Shown: positions 16,261 to 24,886, numbered from the stretch's first letter. The stretch is DNA of 52,418 bases from Pseudomonas sp. K2I15 (GCF_002204795.1 NZ_NIXO01000045.1:1-52418); one strand, 5' to 3'. Program-made: numbers and translations. The notes: generated by a model from the letters alone, not told the origin.

Positions 16261-17445
16261 ATGCAGACGCTTGATTCAACATTCAACTCACAGCAGCTCA
16301 GTGCCGACTGGAGCTATCCCACTCCCATCTGGTTTGGTGTCGAACGGGTTACCGAACTGGTCAATGGCTGCGAGCTATTGGGCAAACAGCGCCCCCTGGT
16401 GGTCATCGACGCAATGCTGGTGGAGCACCCACTGATTGTAATGGCCCTGGAACAATGCACTCAGGCCGGCATCGACCTGCAGATCTTTTCAGCCTTTCGC
16501 TCTGACCCGGATACCGAGATGCTCGAGCGAGGTGTCGGTGCCTTTAACGAATATACTCGGGACATGGTGATCGGAATCGGTGGCGGAAGCGCCCTGGACC
16601 TGGCCAAGGCCATCGCCTTCATGGCGGTGCAAACCCAGCCGATCTGGACCTTCGAAAGCCTGCCCAACCTGTGGAAAGCGGCCAACGACAAGCTGCCGCC
16701 CATTATCAGTGTGCCAACCACCGCCGGGACCGGTGCCGAAGTCGGCCGGGCGGCAGTCCTGCTGGACCTTGTAGAAAATCGAAAACGGCTGATCTTTCAT
16801 CCAAAAATGCTCTCCAGCCTGGTCATCGTCGACCCGGCACTGACCCTGACCGTGCCGGCAGCCGTCTCTGCCGCCGTGGGGATTGACGCCTTCTCCCATG
16901 CCTTCGAAGCGTATTGCGCCAACGCCTTCCACCCCATGGGTGACGGCATAGCCCTCCAGGCCATGAGTTTGATCAAGCACTGGCTGCCCATCGTGGTTCA
17001 GGACACAACCAACCTGCAGGCCCGCTGTTACCTGAGCGCGGCTGCCTTGATGGGCGCGGTGGCGTTTCACAAGGGGCTGGGTGCCGTGCATGCCATCAGC
17101 CATTCCATTGGTGGGGTGTATGGCACCCATCATGGTTTGACCAACGGCGTGCTGCTGCCCTACGTGGTCGCTTATAACCGCCCGGTCATTGAGGCCAAGC
17201 TGGTGCGGCTCAGCGAGAACCTGAATCTGGCACAGCCTGGCTACGAGTCCTTTGTCGCCTGGCTCAAAGACTTTCTCGCCAGCCTGGGGATTCCCGAGCG
17301 CTTGAGCGAACTCATCCACGCCCCCTTCGACGCCGAGTACATCGCACAACTGGCCGCCACGGACCCTACCGCCCGGACCAATCCGCAAGCCCTTTCGACA
17401 CAGCAGTACAAAACCATTATCGACAACGCGTGGTTCGGATACTGA
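16261..17445 (+). CDS. Iron-containing alcohol dehydrogenase
   Basis: A 394-residue group III alcohol dehydrogenase. The nucleotide motif GIGGGSALDLAK lies at 105-116, and the metal ligands align as Asp209, His213, His277 and His291, with the spacing seen in FucO. It should interconvert an alcohol and an aldehyde or ketone with NAD(P)H. A very strong AAAGGAGG site precedes the ATG, and the gene opens a four-gene operon with ALDH, GNAT and GST. In a hydrazine pathway the aldehyde handled could be 2-aminoadipate semialdehyde; this is inference. Confidence 0.92.
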   Translation: MQTLDSTFNSQQLSADWSYPTPIWFGVERVTELVNGCELLGKQRPLVVIDAMLVEHPLIVMALEQCTQAGIDLQIFSAFRSDPDTEMLERGVGAFNEYTRDMVIGIGGGSALDLAKAIAFMAVQTQPIWTFESLPNLWKAANDKLPPIISVPTTAGTGAEVGRAAVLLDLVENRKRLIFHPKMLSSLVIVDPALTLTVPAAVSAAVGIDAFSHAFEAYCANAFHPMGDGIALQAMSLIKHWLPIVVQDTTNLQARCYLSAAALMGAVAFHKGLGAVHAISHSIGGVYGTHHGLTNGVLLPYVVAYNRPVIEAKLVRLSENLNLAQPGYESFVAWLKDFLASLGIPERLSELIHAPFDAEYIAQLAATDPTARTNPQALSTQQYKTIIDNAWFGY

Positions 17446-17463
17446 GCCCGCCCTGGAGGTTAT

Positions 17464-18903
17464 ATGTATAAGGACATTGGTCTGTTTATCAACGGTGAAT
17501 GGATTTACCCCGACAGCGATATACCGTGCATCGACATCATCAACCCCAGCACTCACGAACGGCTCGCACGCTTGGCCTGCGCCGAGGTCAGCCACCTCGA
17601 TGACGCGTTGCAGGCGGCGCGACTGGCATTTGCGCAATGGCGCTTTTCCAGCGCCGAAGCGCGCAGCAACGTGCTTTACAACGTCTATCGGATCATCCTG
17701 AGCGAGGCCGAATCCATCGCTGCCCTGATGACGCTGGATCAAGGCAAACCACTGGCTGAAGCCCTGGCCGAGGTGCGTTTTTGCGCGGAGCATGCCAAAT
17801 GGCACGCCGAAGAGTGCAAGCGCCTGTATGGCAGGCTGGTACCCGCTCGAAACCCCAAGGTTCGCCAATCGGTGGTTAGACGCCCGGTGGGCGTGTGTTG
17901 CGCATTTACCCCCTGGAACTTTCCGTTCAACCAGGCTATTCGCAAAATGTGCGCCGCCGTGGGAGCGGGTTGCACGCTGATCCTCAAGGGGCCCGAAGAG
18001 GCACCTTCAGCCGTCGCGGCGCTGGCTGATATCTTTCACCGGGCCGGCCTGCCTGACGGTTGCCTGAACCTGGTGTGGGGCAATCCCGAGCAGATTTCCA
18101 GTTACCTGATCGACTCGCCCGTAGTTGCCAAGGTCTCGTTCACCGGTTCTATCGCGGTAGGCAAAAAACTCGCGGCCCTGGCCGGCGCGAAGATGAAGCG
18201 GGTCAGCATGGAACTGGGCGGGCACGCCGCCGTGATCGTCTGCGCCAGCAGCAACATCGACAAGGTCTGCACCTTGCTGGTGGATGCCAAGTTTCGTAAC
18301 GCCGGGCAGATTTGCATTTCCCCCTCACGGTTTTTTATCCATGAGTCAATCATCGATGAGTTCGTCACGTGCCTGCTTGAGAAGACTCGCAAGGTTCGAG
18401 TCGGCGATGGCATGGACCCGCAGACGAAGATGGGGCCGATGTGCAACGAGCGCCAGATCAAGCGCCTGCAAGCCATTATCGATGACAGCCTGGCAGCCGG
18501 CGCCAACTTGCTGGTGGGCGGCAGCCGGGTTGACGGGCCAGGGAATTTTTTCCAGCCCACGGTCCTCGCCAATGTGCCCCTGAACGCCCGGATGATGCAG
18601 GAAGAACCTTTTGGCCCCGTCATCCCGGTCAACCCCTTCAGTGACCTGGCCACGGTAATCGCCGTGGCCAATTCGCTCCCTTATGGCCTTGCCGCCTATG
18701 GGTTCAGTGAGGATCGCAATGAATGCGCCACGCTGGCCGAGGGCCTGGAAGCAGGCATGATTTCGCTGAATCACTACGGCCTGGGCATGCCGGAGACGCC
18801 CTTTGGCGGCATCAAGGAAAGTGGCTACGGCAGCGAGGGAGGTGCCGAAACCTACGATAACTACCTGTCGACCGTCTTTATCAGCGAGCTGACCCAGTCC
18901 TGA
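17464..18903 (+). CDS. NAD(P)-dependent aldehyde dehydrogenase
   Basis: A 479-residue ALDH of the succinate-semialdehyde dehydrogenase (GabD) type. The catalytic Cys284 lies in GQICIS, the general base Glu250 in MELGG, and the cofactor loop FTGSIAVGKK is near 227-236. It oxidises an aldehyde to an acid in the cytoplasm. It starts 18 bases after the alcohol dehydrogenase, with GGAGG ahead of the ATG. A plausible substrate is 2-aminoadipate 6-semialdehyde, the carbon fragment left when a lysine-derived hydrazine is cleaved oxidatively. Simple amino-aldehyde or succinate-semialdehyde catabolism is the alternative. Confidence 0.92.
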   Translation: MYKDIGLFINGEWIYPDSDIPCIDIINPSTHERLARLACAEVSHLDDALQAARLAFAQWRFSSAEARSNVLYNVYRIILSEAESIAALMTLDQGKPLAEALAEVRFCAEHAKWHAEECKRLYGRLVPARNPKVRQSVVRRPVGVCCAFTPWNFPFNQAIRKMCAAVGAGCTLILKGPEEAPSAVAALADIFHRAGLPDGCLNLVWGNPEQISSYLIDSPVVAKVSFTGSIAVGKKLAALAGAKMKRVSMELGGHAAVIVCASSNIDKVCTLLVDAKFRNAGQICISPSRFFIHESIIDEFVTCLLEKTRKVRVGDGMDPQTKMGPMCNERQIKRLQAIIDDSLAAGANLLVGGSRVDGPGNFFQPTVLANVPLNARMMQEEPFGPVIPVNPFSDLATVIAVANSLPYGLAAYGFSEDRNECATLAEGLEAGMISLNHYGLGMPETPFGGIKESGYGSEGGAETYDNYLSTVFISELTQS

Positions 18904-18937
18904 GAGGACAGCTCCCCGTTGAAATCGAGGAACCACC

Positions 18938-19462
18938 ATGGACATCATTCTTAGGACCTTTCAAGCAGGCGATTTCGATACCGTCATCTCCTGGATCGAT
19001 GGGCCGCAGACTCTATCTCTCTGGGCAGGAGCGACCTTTTCCTACCCATTGGACAGGGGCCAGCTTCAGCGTTATCTGGACAAGGCCACCGAGCGCTACC
19101 CCTGGCGCCGGCTGTATGCGGTGGTCGACCAGGATGACGAGAAGCTGATCGGGCACTTCGAGTTTTCGGATATCTGGCCCCATCTGTCCCTGCGTTTCGC
19201 ACGAATCCTGATTGGCGACCCCGCGTCTCGTGGCAAAGGCTACGGCCAGGCTATCCTGGCCGAGGCCTTGAAGCTGGCCTATGCCGAGTTCAACGTGGCG
19301 AGAGTCGACCTGGGCGTCAAAAAAGAGAACCTGCTGGCGATCAATTGCTACCGCAAGGCCGGCTTCAAGGACATCGGGCTGTGGCCCGAGGCAATCGAAA
19401 CGCCGATTGGCTGGATCGATGTTCACTGGATGACCCATACCCGCAAGGAGCAGCAGCCATGA
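18938..19462 (+). CDS. GNAT-family N-acetyltransferase
   Basis: A 174-residue acetyltransferase of the RimJ/RimL-like Acetyltransf_3 group. The acetyl-CoA loop reads DPASRGKGYGQA near residue 90-101, followed by the conserved ENLLAINCYRKAGF segment. Targets of such proteins range from ribosomal proteins to small-molecule amines. Inside this cluster it could acetylate a hydrazine or amine product, as protection or tailoring, but nothing in the sequence proves that. Its stop overlaps the start of the GST gene by four bases (ATGA). Confidence 0.87.
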   Translation: MDIILRTFQAGDFDTVISWIDGPQTLSLWAGATFSYPLDRGQLQRYLDKATERYPWRRLYAVVDQDDEKLIGHFEFSDIWPHLSLRFARILIGDPASRGKGYGQAILAEALKLAYAEFNVARVDLGVKKENLLAINCYRKAGFKDIGLWPEAIETPIGWIDVHWMTHTRKEQQP

Positions 19463-20151
19463 GCCCGATCACCCTTTACGGGCACCCGGAGTCAGGACAC
19501 AGCTACAAGGTCAAATTGATGCTGGATGTGGCCAAGGTCGAATACACCTACCATCAGGTGGATATTCTCGTTGACCGCCAGGCCCGACCCGAACCTTTCA
19601 GGTCGATAAGCCTGGCGCGGTTTGGTGAAGTGCCGCTGGTGACCATCGGCCAGACGCACTACGTGCAATCCAATGCCATTCTTATCGAACTCGCCGACAC
19701 CCTCGGGTTGTTTGGTGGCAGCGGGCGCAGGGGCACGGTCTCCTGCAAGGAATGGCTGATGTGGGAAGCCAACAAGATCGGGCTATCGCTGCCCCACTTG
19801 CGCCTGGCTCGCAACTACTTCCCTGACGACTACCCGCAAGGCGCCGTGCAGTGGCTGGCCAGCCGTTTTCAGGAAGACGTCGGCAGGCTCGACAAGGCGT
19901 TGCAGGATGGTCGTCGCTACATCCTGGGGGACGCGTTGTCGATCGCCGATTTTTCTCTGGCGGGTTACCTGTTCTGGAGTAACCAGGCCCAGGTGCAACT
20001 GCCCGAGACGGTCGTTGCCTGGTTGGGGCGCATCGCCCGCCTGGAAGGATGGCAGAGCCCCTATGCGTGCCTGTCAGAACAACCGGATTATGAAACCTTT
20101 GGCCTGATCAAGGAAGAGTTCGACCCTCGCGCTCACCCCATCAACGCCTGA
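19459..20151 (+). CDS. Glutathione S-transferase family protein
   Basis: A 230-residue GST. The thioredoxin-like N-terminal domain covers about 1-80 (LYGHPESGHSYKV, and GEVPLV with the cis-proline), and the helical C-terminal domain covers about 90-200 (ILGDALSIADFSLAGYLFW near 152-170). The start is ATG 19459, which overlaps the GNAT stop; the open frame extends further upstream but begins inside GNAT. GSTs in biosynthetic clusters conjugate or isomerise reactive intermediates or protect the host. It is the last gene before a strong terminator. Confidence 0.88.
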   Translation: MSPITLYGHPESGHSYKVKLMLDVAKVEYTYHQVDILVDRQARPEPFRSISLARFGEVPLVTIGQTHYVQSNAILIELADTLGLFGGSGRRGTVSCKEWLMWEANKIGLSLPHLRLARNYFPDDYPQGAVQWLASRFQEDVGRLDKALQDGRRYILGDALSIADFSLAGYLFWSNQAQVQLPETVVAWLGRIARLEGWQSPYACLSEQPDYETFGLIKEEFDPRAHPINA

Positions 20152-20171
20152 CTCCCTTCAATAGCTGCGCC

Positions 20172-20200
20172 GGCGAGAAGCCCCGCTTCTCGCCTTTTTT
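20172..20200 (+). terminator. Rho-independent terminator
   Basis: A perfect ten-base-pair stem (GGCGAGAAGC / GCTTCTCGCC) with a three-base loop is followed by six T. It ends the ADH-ALDH-GNAT-GST transcript 20 bases after the GST stop. Confidence 0.93.
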
Positions 20201-20208
20201 CGTTGCTG

Positions 20209-21036
20209 CTAATTGATCGATTGGTCCATTTCCTGGGCTGGACGCTCATGCCGTGGCTGGCCCACTGCACAGGCTGGAATACCGACTACCGTGGTCCGGG
20301 GAGGCACGGCTTTGAGCACCACACTGTTGGCCCCCACCTTGGAGCCCGCGCCAATCTCGATATTGCCGAGGATTTTAGCCCCGGCCCCGATCATCACACC
20401 GGTCCTGACCTTGGGGTGGCGATCCCCACTGTCCTTGCCGGTGCCCCCCAGGGTGACCCCCTGCAAGATCGACACATGATCCTCGACCACCGCCGTTTCG
20501 CCGATGACGATGCCGGTACCGTGGTCCAGCAGTACGCCGAGCCCGATCCTGCATGCAGGGTTGATATCAATGCCCAGCACCACATTACATCGAGCCTGCA
20601 GGTACAAGGCCTCCAGGCGACGCCCCTGTTGCAGTAATACATGGCCAAAGCGATAGGCCTGCAACGCGACAAAGCCCTTGGCAAACAGAAACACCTCAAG
20701 CTCGCTCTGAAACGCCGGGTCGCGCTGCACCACGGCTTCCAGGTCGGCGGCGATAGCGCACACAATGTCCTCCCGGCCGCTGAGTTCATGAAGCACATCA
20801 TGCATCAAGCGGCGTTCGTGGGGCTCGCTTGGCCCCAGCAGGCCAGCAATACGCGCAGCCATGGCCGAGCCGAGGCCCGCGCATTCCAGCACCGGGCCGA
20901 TGACCAGGCACCCCAGGTTTGGATGCCGCTCAAGGGCGGCGATCGCTTGCGTGTTCAAGACATGCCACAGCCGCACGGCAAGGGCGCCAACGTCGACCGG
21001 ATAGTGCGGCGGTGCATCATCATTGATCAGAAACAT
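20209..21036 (-). CDS. cysE: Serine O-acetyltransferase
   Basis: A 275-residue enzyme making O-acetyl-L-serine from serine and acetyl-CoA. The helical N-terminal domain is followed by the left-handed beta helix (hexapeptide repeats) from about 155. Residues aligned with E. coli CysE are Asp157, Asp171, His172 and His207, all present; length (273 in E. coli) and sequence of the catalytic half are very close. The start is ATG 21036, eight bases after GGAGG. The gene overlaps the M20 amidohydrolase stop by 17 bases. A second role here may be to supply O-acetylserine to the SbnA-like enzyme at 29663 for diaminopropionate. Cysteine salvage with the M20 enzyme is the alternative. Confidence 0.92.
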   Translation of the reverse strand: MFLINDDAPPHYPVDVGALAVRLWHVLNTQAIAALERHPNLGCLVIGPVLECAGLGSAMAARIAGLLGPSEPHERRLMHDVLHELSGREDIVCAIAADLEAVVQRDPAFQSELEVFLFAKGFVALQAYRFGHVLLQQGRRLEALYLQARCNVVLGIDINPACRIGLGVLLDHGTGIVIGETAVVEDHVSILQGVTLGGTGKDSGDRHPKVRTGVMIGAGAKILGNIEIGAGSKVGANSVVLKAVPPRTTVVGIPACAVGQPRHERPAQEMDQSIN

Positions 21037-22237
21037 TGGCATGACCTCCCAGGTCAGCAGCCGAACTCATGGCCGCGAAGCACGTCCGTACGAACGAGGC
21101 AAACCAGGCTGCCCCTGAATACAGGATCGCGTCGTTGAAGTCGTAGCGGGATGAATGCAGCGGCGGTTCATTTGCCTGGCGGGCAGCGCCCAAAAACGCG
21201 AAAACGCTGGGTATACGCTCGCTGAAAAAAGCGAAATCCTCGGCCGCCATGGTGGCCTGCGCCTGGTCTAGTACCTGCTGTTCGCCGAACACCTGCCGGG
21301 CGGCCTCCAACGCCAGGTCGACCATGAACGCATTGTTGATCAGCGGTGGGTAGCTGCGGCGAAAGTCCACCGTCGCCTGGCAACCAAAGGCCTGGCCGAT
21401 ACCGTTGCTCATCCGCTCGATCGCCCCGGCAAGCCGGTCAACCGTCTGACGGTCAAAGGAGCGCACCGTGCCACGGATAATCACGGTGTGAGGGATGACG
21501 TTAAAGCCATTGCCTGCCTGGACCTCGGTCACGGTCAATACGGCCCCTTCGAGCGCATTCACCTCGCTTGCCACCATCGATTGCAGCCCCAGGCACACGT
21601 GGGCGGCTGCGGTGATCGGGTTGGTCGCGGCATGGGGTTGGGCGGCGTGACCGCCACTGCCCTCCAGGCGAATCTCGAACTTGTTACTCGACGCCATCAG
21701 GGGCCCGGACCGGGTGGCAAAACTGCCGGCGGGCAACAAGGGCCAATTATGCAGGCCGGCGATTGCCTGGATAGGAAAGCGTTCCAGCAGGCCATCATCG
21801 AGCATGGCTTTGGCACCGGCGTGTCCCTCCTCGGCCGGCTGAAAGACCAGGCACACGGTACCGTTGAAATCGACATGGCGGCTGATCAACTCGGCGGCGC
21901 CCAACAGCATCGCCATATGGCCGTCATGACCGCAGGCATGCATGCAGCCCGGGTGCCGTGATACGTGGCCAAACGTGTTTTGTTCAGCGATGGGCAAGGC
22001 ATCCATGTCGGCACGAATGGCAATGCAGGGGCCTGCCTTGCCTTTGGTGATCACGCCAACGACGCCGGTCCTGGCCATCCCGCGAATATACGGGATCCCC
22101 AACGCGTCCAACTCTGCACAGACAGTGTCGCCGGTTTGCGTTTCCTGGTAAGCCAGTTCGGGAATACCATGCAAGGTCTTTCGCAGCTTCGCCAGTCGGT
22201 CCACAAAGCGTTGCTGTTGTTTCAGGGTCATCATCAT
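21020..22237 (-). CDS. M20-family amidohydrolase (HipO/IAA-amino-acid hydrolase type)
   Basis: A 405-residue metal-dependent amidohydrolase that removes acyl groups from N-acyl amino acids. Visible ligands are Cys102 and His104 (HACGHD), Glu136-Glu137 (PAEEGHAGA) and His163 (GLHNWP); the dimerisation domain spans about 190-300. The start is the first of three ATGs, eight bases after GGAGG. It is cotranscribed with cysE. Such CysE-M20 pairs are known in cysteine and S-modified-cysteine salvage. In this cluster it might instead deprotect an N-acylated intermediate or product. Confidence 0.9.
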   Translation of the reverse strand: MMMTLKQQQRFVDRLAKLRKTLHGIPELAYQETQTGDTVCAELDALGIPYIRGMARTGVVGVITKGKAGPCIAIRADMDALPIAEQNTFGHVSRHPGCMHACGHDGHMAMLLGAAELISRHVDFNGTVCLVFQPAEEGHAGAKAMLDDGLLERFPIQAIAGLHNWPLLPAGSFATRSGPLMASSNKFEIRLEGSGGHAAQPHAATNPITAAAHVCLGLQSMVASEVNALEGAVLTVTEVQAGNGFNVIPHTVIIRGTVRSFDRQTVDRLAGAIERMSNGIGQAFGCQATVDFRRSYPPLINNAFMVDLALEAARQVFGEQQVLDQAQATMAAEDFAFFSERIPSVFAFLGAARQANEPPLHSSRYDFNDAILYSGAAWFASFVRTCFAAMSSAADLGGHANVSDQ

Positions 22238-22327
22238 GATGTCGTCCTCCGACGGGTATCATGACCGCTACCGCCCTGATGAAAATCGATTTGCGTTAAA
22301 CCCAGGCGTGAAAAAAACTAAACCCAG

Positions 22328-23023
22328 TCAGCCCCCCAACTGAATATCAAACGCGCTCGCCAGGCGCTTGCGGCCTTTGGCAGTGACTGTCAATGCACGC
22401 GAATCCAGGGCACGCACGAGCCACTTGTCTTGCACCATATGGCCCAGCAACGCCGCGCCTAAGGTGCCACCTACATGGGCGCAACGCTGGCTCCAGTCCA
22501 GGCAGGGAAAGGCAAACCGACGCCGCGCCTGGGTGTCGGGGGTGAGGTCCATGCCCATTCGGGTCAGGTGCTCAATGCCCTTGGGGGTCAGTCCATAGTC
22601 GCCCTGCTCTTGGCACATCCACTCGCCCACCAGCAAGGCATCGTGCAACATGACACCCACCTCCCCGGCCAAATGGTCGTAGCAGGTGCGGGCATGGCGC
22701 AGATGGCAAGGCGTGGAGGGCTTGAACGCCGGCACCTCAAATGAGGTAATGGACAACAGCCCTTCCAATGCCTTGGCGACATCGGCACTTGCGAGTTGAA
22801 AGTAGCGATGCTTCCCTTGGGAAACCAACGTCACCAGCCCTTGCTCCAGCAGTTTCTGAAAATGGCTGGACGCCGTGGAAGGACTCTTCTGCGCGACCAC
22901 AGCCAACTCGGTGGCCGTACGGGCCCGGCCATCCAGCAAGCAGCACAACATGCGCGCCCTGGCAGGATCGGCAATCGCCGAGGCGACATTGGCCAGGCGC
23001 AATTCGGATTGCTCAACATCCAT
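22328..23023 (-). CDS. ArsR-family transcriptional regulator
   Basis: A 231-residue repressor-type regulator. Residues about 10-85 form the winged helix-turn-helix (ADPARARMLCCLLDG, TATELAVVAQKSPSTASSHF, HRYFQL). About 140 further residues form an extension with several Cys and His (CHLRHARTCYDH and FPCLDWSQRCAHVGG) that could hold the sensor site. The frame is open to 23143, but ATG 23023, with GAGGAG upstream, gives the normal ArsR start. It is divergent from the MFS exporter with only 70 bases between, so it very likely controls that exporter. Confidence 0.87.
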   Translation of the reverse strand: MDVEQSELRLANVASAIADPARARMLCCLLDGRARTATELAVVAQKSPSTASSHFQKLLEQGLVTLVSQGKHRYFQLASADVAKALEGLLSITSFEVPAFKPSTPCHLRHARTCYDHLAGEVGVMLHDALLVGEWMCQEQGDYGLTPKGIEHLTRMGMDLTPDTQARRRFAFPCLDWSQRCAHVGGTLGAALLGHMVQDKWLVRALDSRALTVTAKGRKRLASAFDIQLGG

Positions 23024-23093
23024 TGTTCGATGCTCCTCGAAGTGAAACGTACACCGCAAGCATAACCTATGAGCCAACATGGAGGAGATGGCG
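23024..23093. promoter_or_regulatory. ArsR/MFS divergent promoter region
   Basis: 70 bases hold both promoters and ribosome sites. A short inverted repeat, TTCGA-TGCTCC-TCGAA (23026-23041), overlaps the ArsR ribosome site and could be an autoregulatory operator. The arms are only five bases, so this is weak. Confidence 0.4.
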
Positions 23094-24344
23094 ATGAAGA
23101 ACACCCGTTTTTTTGGACAAACCGTACTGACGTGTACGTTCATCCTGGCAGTGGTCGGCTGGGGCGTAGGTTTTTACGGGCCGCCCATTTACATGCAGGC
23201 CGTCATGGACCGTACTGGCTGGCCAATCGCCCAGGTATCGGCAGCCGTCACCCTGCACTTTCTCAGCGGCACACTGGTCATTGCCAACCTGCCGCGGATT
23301 TATGCCCGCTTCGGCGTGCCTGCCATTACGTTGCTGGGCAGCATCGTATTGGGAGTCGGGGTGAATATCTGGGCTCAGGCCAACCAGCTATGGGTGTTGT
23401 ATGCCGGCGCCATCTGCTCGGGCATCGGCTGGGTCACGCTGGGTGCCGCCGCCGTCAATACATTGATCGCCCCTTGGTATGTCAAGGAGCGGCCCAAGGC
23501 CCTGGGCAAGGCATACAACGGTGCCAGCATGGGCGGGGTAATCTTCTCGCCCTTATGGGTGTTTTTGATTGAGCGTTTTGGCTTTGGCACGGCGGCGCTG
23601 GTGATCACCATCACCGCAGTGGTGCTGATGGGCAGCTTCGCCTTTCTGGTCTTCAACAAAAGCCCGCAAAGCCTGGGCCAGCATCCCGACAACGCCGCAC
23701 TGCCGGAACCCATCGCAACCAGCGCCAGCGTCACGCCCTGGACTGCCGCACAGACCCTCAAGTCAGCGAAGTTCCGTACCCTGGCCGCCGGTATGTCGCT
23801 GGGGCTGTTCGCGCAGATCGGCTTGATCGCGCACCTGTATTCGATCCTGGTGGGACGCATGGGCGCCCATAACGCCTCATTCGCCATGGGCCTTGCCACC
23901 GCCAGCGCAATGGGCGGTCGTTACCTCGCCGCACGGCTGATGACCCGGGGCACCGACCGTCGTCAACTGGCCTGCCTGGGCTACGCCATCCAGATGCTTG
24001 GGACGCTGATGCTGCTTGGCCTGGACAGTCACCCGGCAGTGGCCTGGGTGGCGGTGCTGTTGATCGGTTCAGGCATCGGCAACGCCACCTCCCTGCCACC
24101 GCTGATCGCACAGACCGAGTTCAGCCGCGAACAAACCGCCAAGGTGATCGCGTTAATGGTGGCGATCAGTCAAGCCACTTATGCTTTTGCCCCGGCGTCC
24201 TTCGGCCTGATTCGCTCAAGCTTTTCCGAACCGGGCCAGGCAATCATCGCCCTCGTGGTGGCCGCCGTGGTTGTACAAACACTGGCGATCCTGTCGTTTT
24301 ATCTCGGTTCGACCGCGCGCCCATTCGGCAAAACCGTCTATTGA
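23094..24344 (+). CDS. MFS transporter, probable product exporter
   Basis: A 416-residue major facilitator with twelve predicted membrane segments, of the oxalate/formate-antiporter-like or monocarboxylate-like branch. Marks are GWGVGFYGPPIYM near residue 20 and the family A-loop VKERPKALGKAYNG near 135. I place the start at ATG 23094 because GGAGGAG lies six bases upstream; the ATG at 23079 would put that site inside the gene. Together with the divergent ArsR regulator and the adjacent biosynthetic operon it looks like a self-protection efflux pump, which is an inference. An 11-base-pair stem-loop follows the stop. Confidence 0.88.
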   Translation: MKNTRFFGQTVLTCTFILAVVGWGVGFYGPPIYMQAVMDRTGWPIAQVSAAVTLHFLSGTLVIANLPRIYARFGVPAITLLGSIVLGVGVNIWAQANQLWVLYAGAICSGIGWVTLGAAAVNTLIAPWYVKERPKALGKAYNGASMGGVIFSPLWVFLIERFGFGTAALVITITAVVLMGSFAFLVFNKSPQSLGQHPDNAALPEPIATSASVTPWTAAQTLKSAKFRTLAAGMSLGLFAQIGLIAHLYSILVGRMGAHNASFAMGLATASAMGGRYLAARLMTRGTDRRQLACLGYAIQMLGTLMLLGLDSHPAVAWVAVLLIGSGIGNATSLPPLIAQTEFSREQTAKVIALMVAISQATYAFAPASFGLIRSSFSEPGQAIIALVVAAVVVQTLAILSFYLGSTARPFGKTVY

Positions 24345-24353
24345 CCCCTCCTC

Positions 24354-24380
24354 CGGCCAGGCAGTTGCGCTGCCTGGCCG
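24354..24380 (+). terminator. Stem-loop after the MFS gene
   Basis: An 11-base-pair perfect stem (CGGCCAGGCAG / CTGCCTGGCCG) with loop TTGCG starts ten bases after the stop codon. There is no T-run behind it, so it may be an inefficient or Rho-assisted terminator or a 3' stabiliser. Confidence 0.55.
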
Positions 24381-24393
24381 CATACGCCCTACC

Positions 24394-24433
24394 CTGGATT
24401 TAGTCCTCCTTAATCCAGAATTGAATAATTCTG
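24394..24433. promoter_or_regulatory. Nested palindromes ahead of the hydrazine operon
   Basis: Two inverted repeats overlap. CTGGATT (24394-24400) pairs with AATCCAG (24412-24418). CAGAATT-GAAT-AATTCTG (24416-24433) is a perfect 18-base palindrome sharing the CAG. They sit 64 to 103 bases before the cupin start in an AT-rich promoter-like stretch. They are candidate operators for the cluster's LysR (33881) or ArsR (22328) regulator. Confidence 0.5.
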
Positions 24434-24496
24434 CGTTGTCAATCAACCCTCCCGGAAACACCATCGAGTGAACTTCTCCACTCGCAGGGTGAACCC

Positions 24497-24886
24497 ATGG
24501 GTTTTGAAATTTTCAGGAAAATGGATTGGTCCGCACTGGTGCATGAATACGACCTGGACGGAAAACGCCTGCTGCCTTGGGACGGCTACCCCATGCCATT
24601 TGCCGCCGGCTGGTGCGTGGTACGGCCCAACACCCGCAGCGAACCCCACGTACAAATCGACCAGGAAATCTTCATTGCCCTCAAAGGTCAGGGTCGGCTG
24701 GTCATCGGTGACGCGCAGTACGTGTTTGAAGCCGGCGATATCGCCGCCATCCCGAAACATACCAATCATTACGTGATCAACGACAGCGACGAAGACTTCC
24801 ACTTCTACGTCGTCTGGTGGGACAAATTCATCGCGGGTGACTACATGAACGCCGATATCGCTCACCTGGAGACCGAGAATGTCTAA
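24497..24886 (+). CDS. Cupin protein, probable cupin half of a hydrazine synthetase
   Basis: A 129-residue single-domain cupin. The first cupin motif offers His51 and Glu57, with Gln53 where a second His is usual; the second motif offers His91 (GDIAAIPKHTNHYVIN). These are likely metal ligands. In the Streptomyces hydrazine synthetases Spb40, PyrN and Tri28 a cupin domain and a methionyl-tRNA-synthetase-like domain are fused, and together join N6-hydroxylysine to another amino acid through an N-N bond. Here the cupin is its own gene and overlaps the synthetase gene by eight bases, so the two products probably form a complex. It is the first gene of an eight-gene operon. Confidence 0.85.
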   Translation: MGFEIFRKMDWSALVHEYDLDGKRLLPWDGYPMPFAAGWCVVRPNTRSEPHVQIDQEIFIALKGQGRLVIGDAQYVFEAGDIAAIPKHTNHYVINDSDEDFHFYVVWWDKFIAGDYMNADIAHLETENV

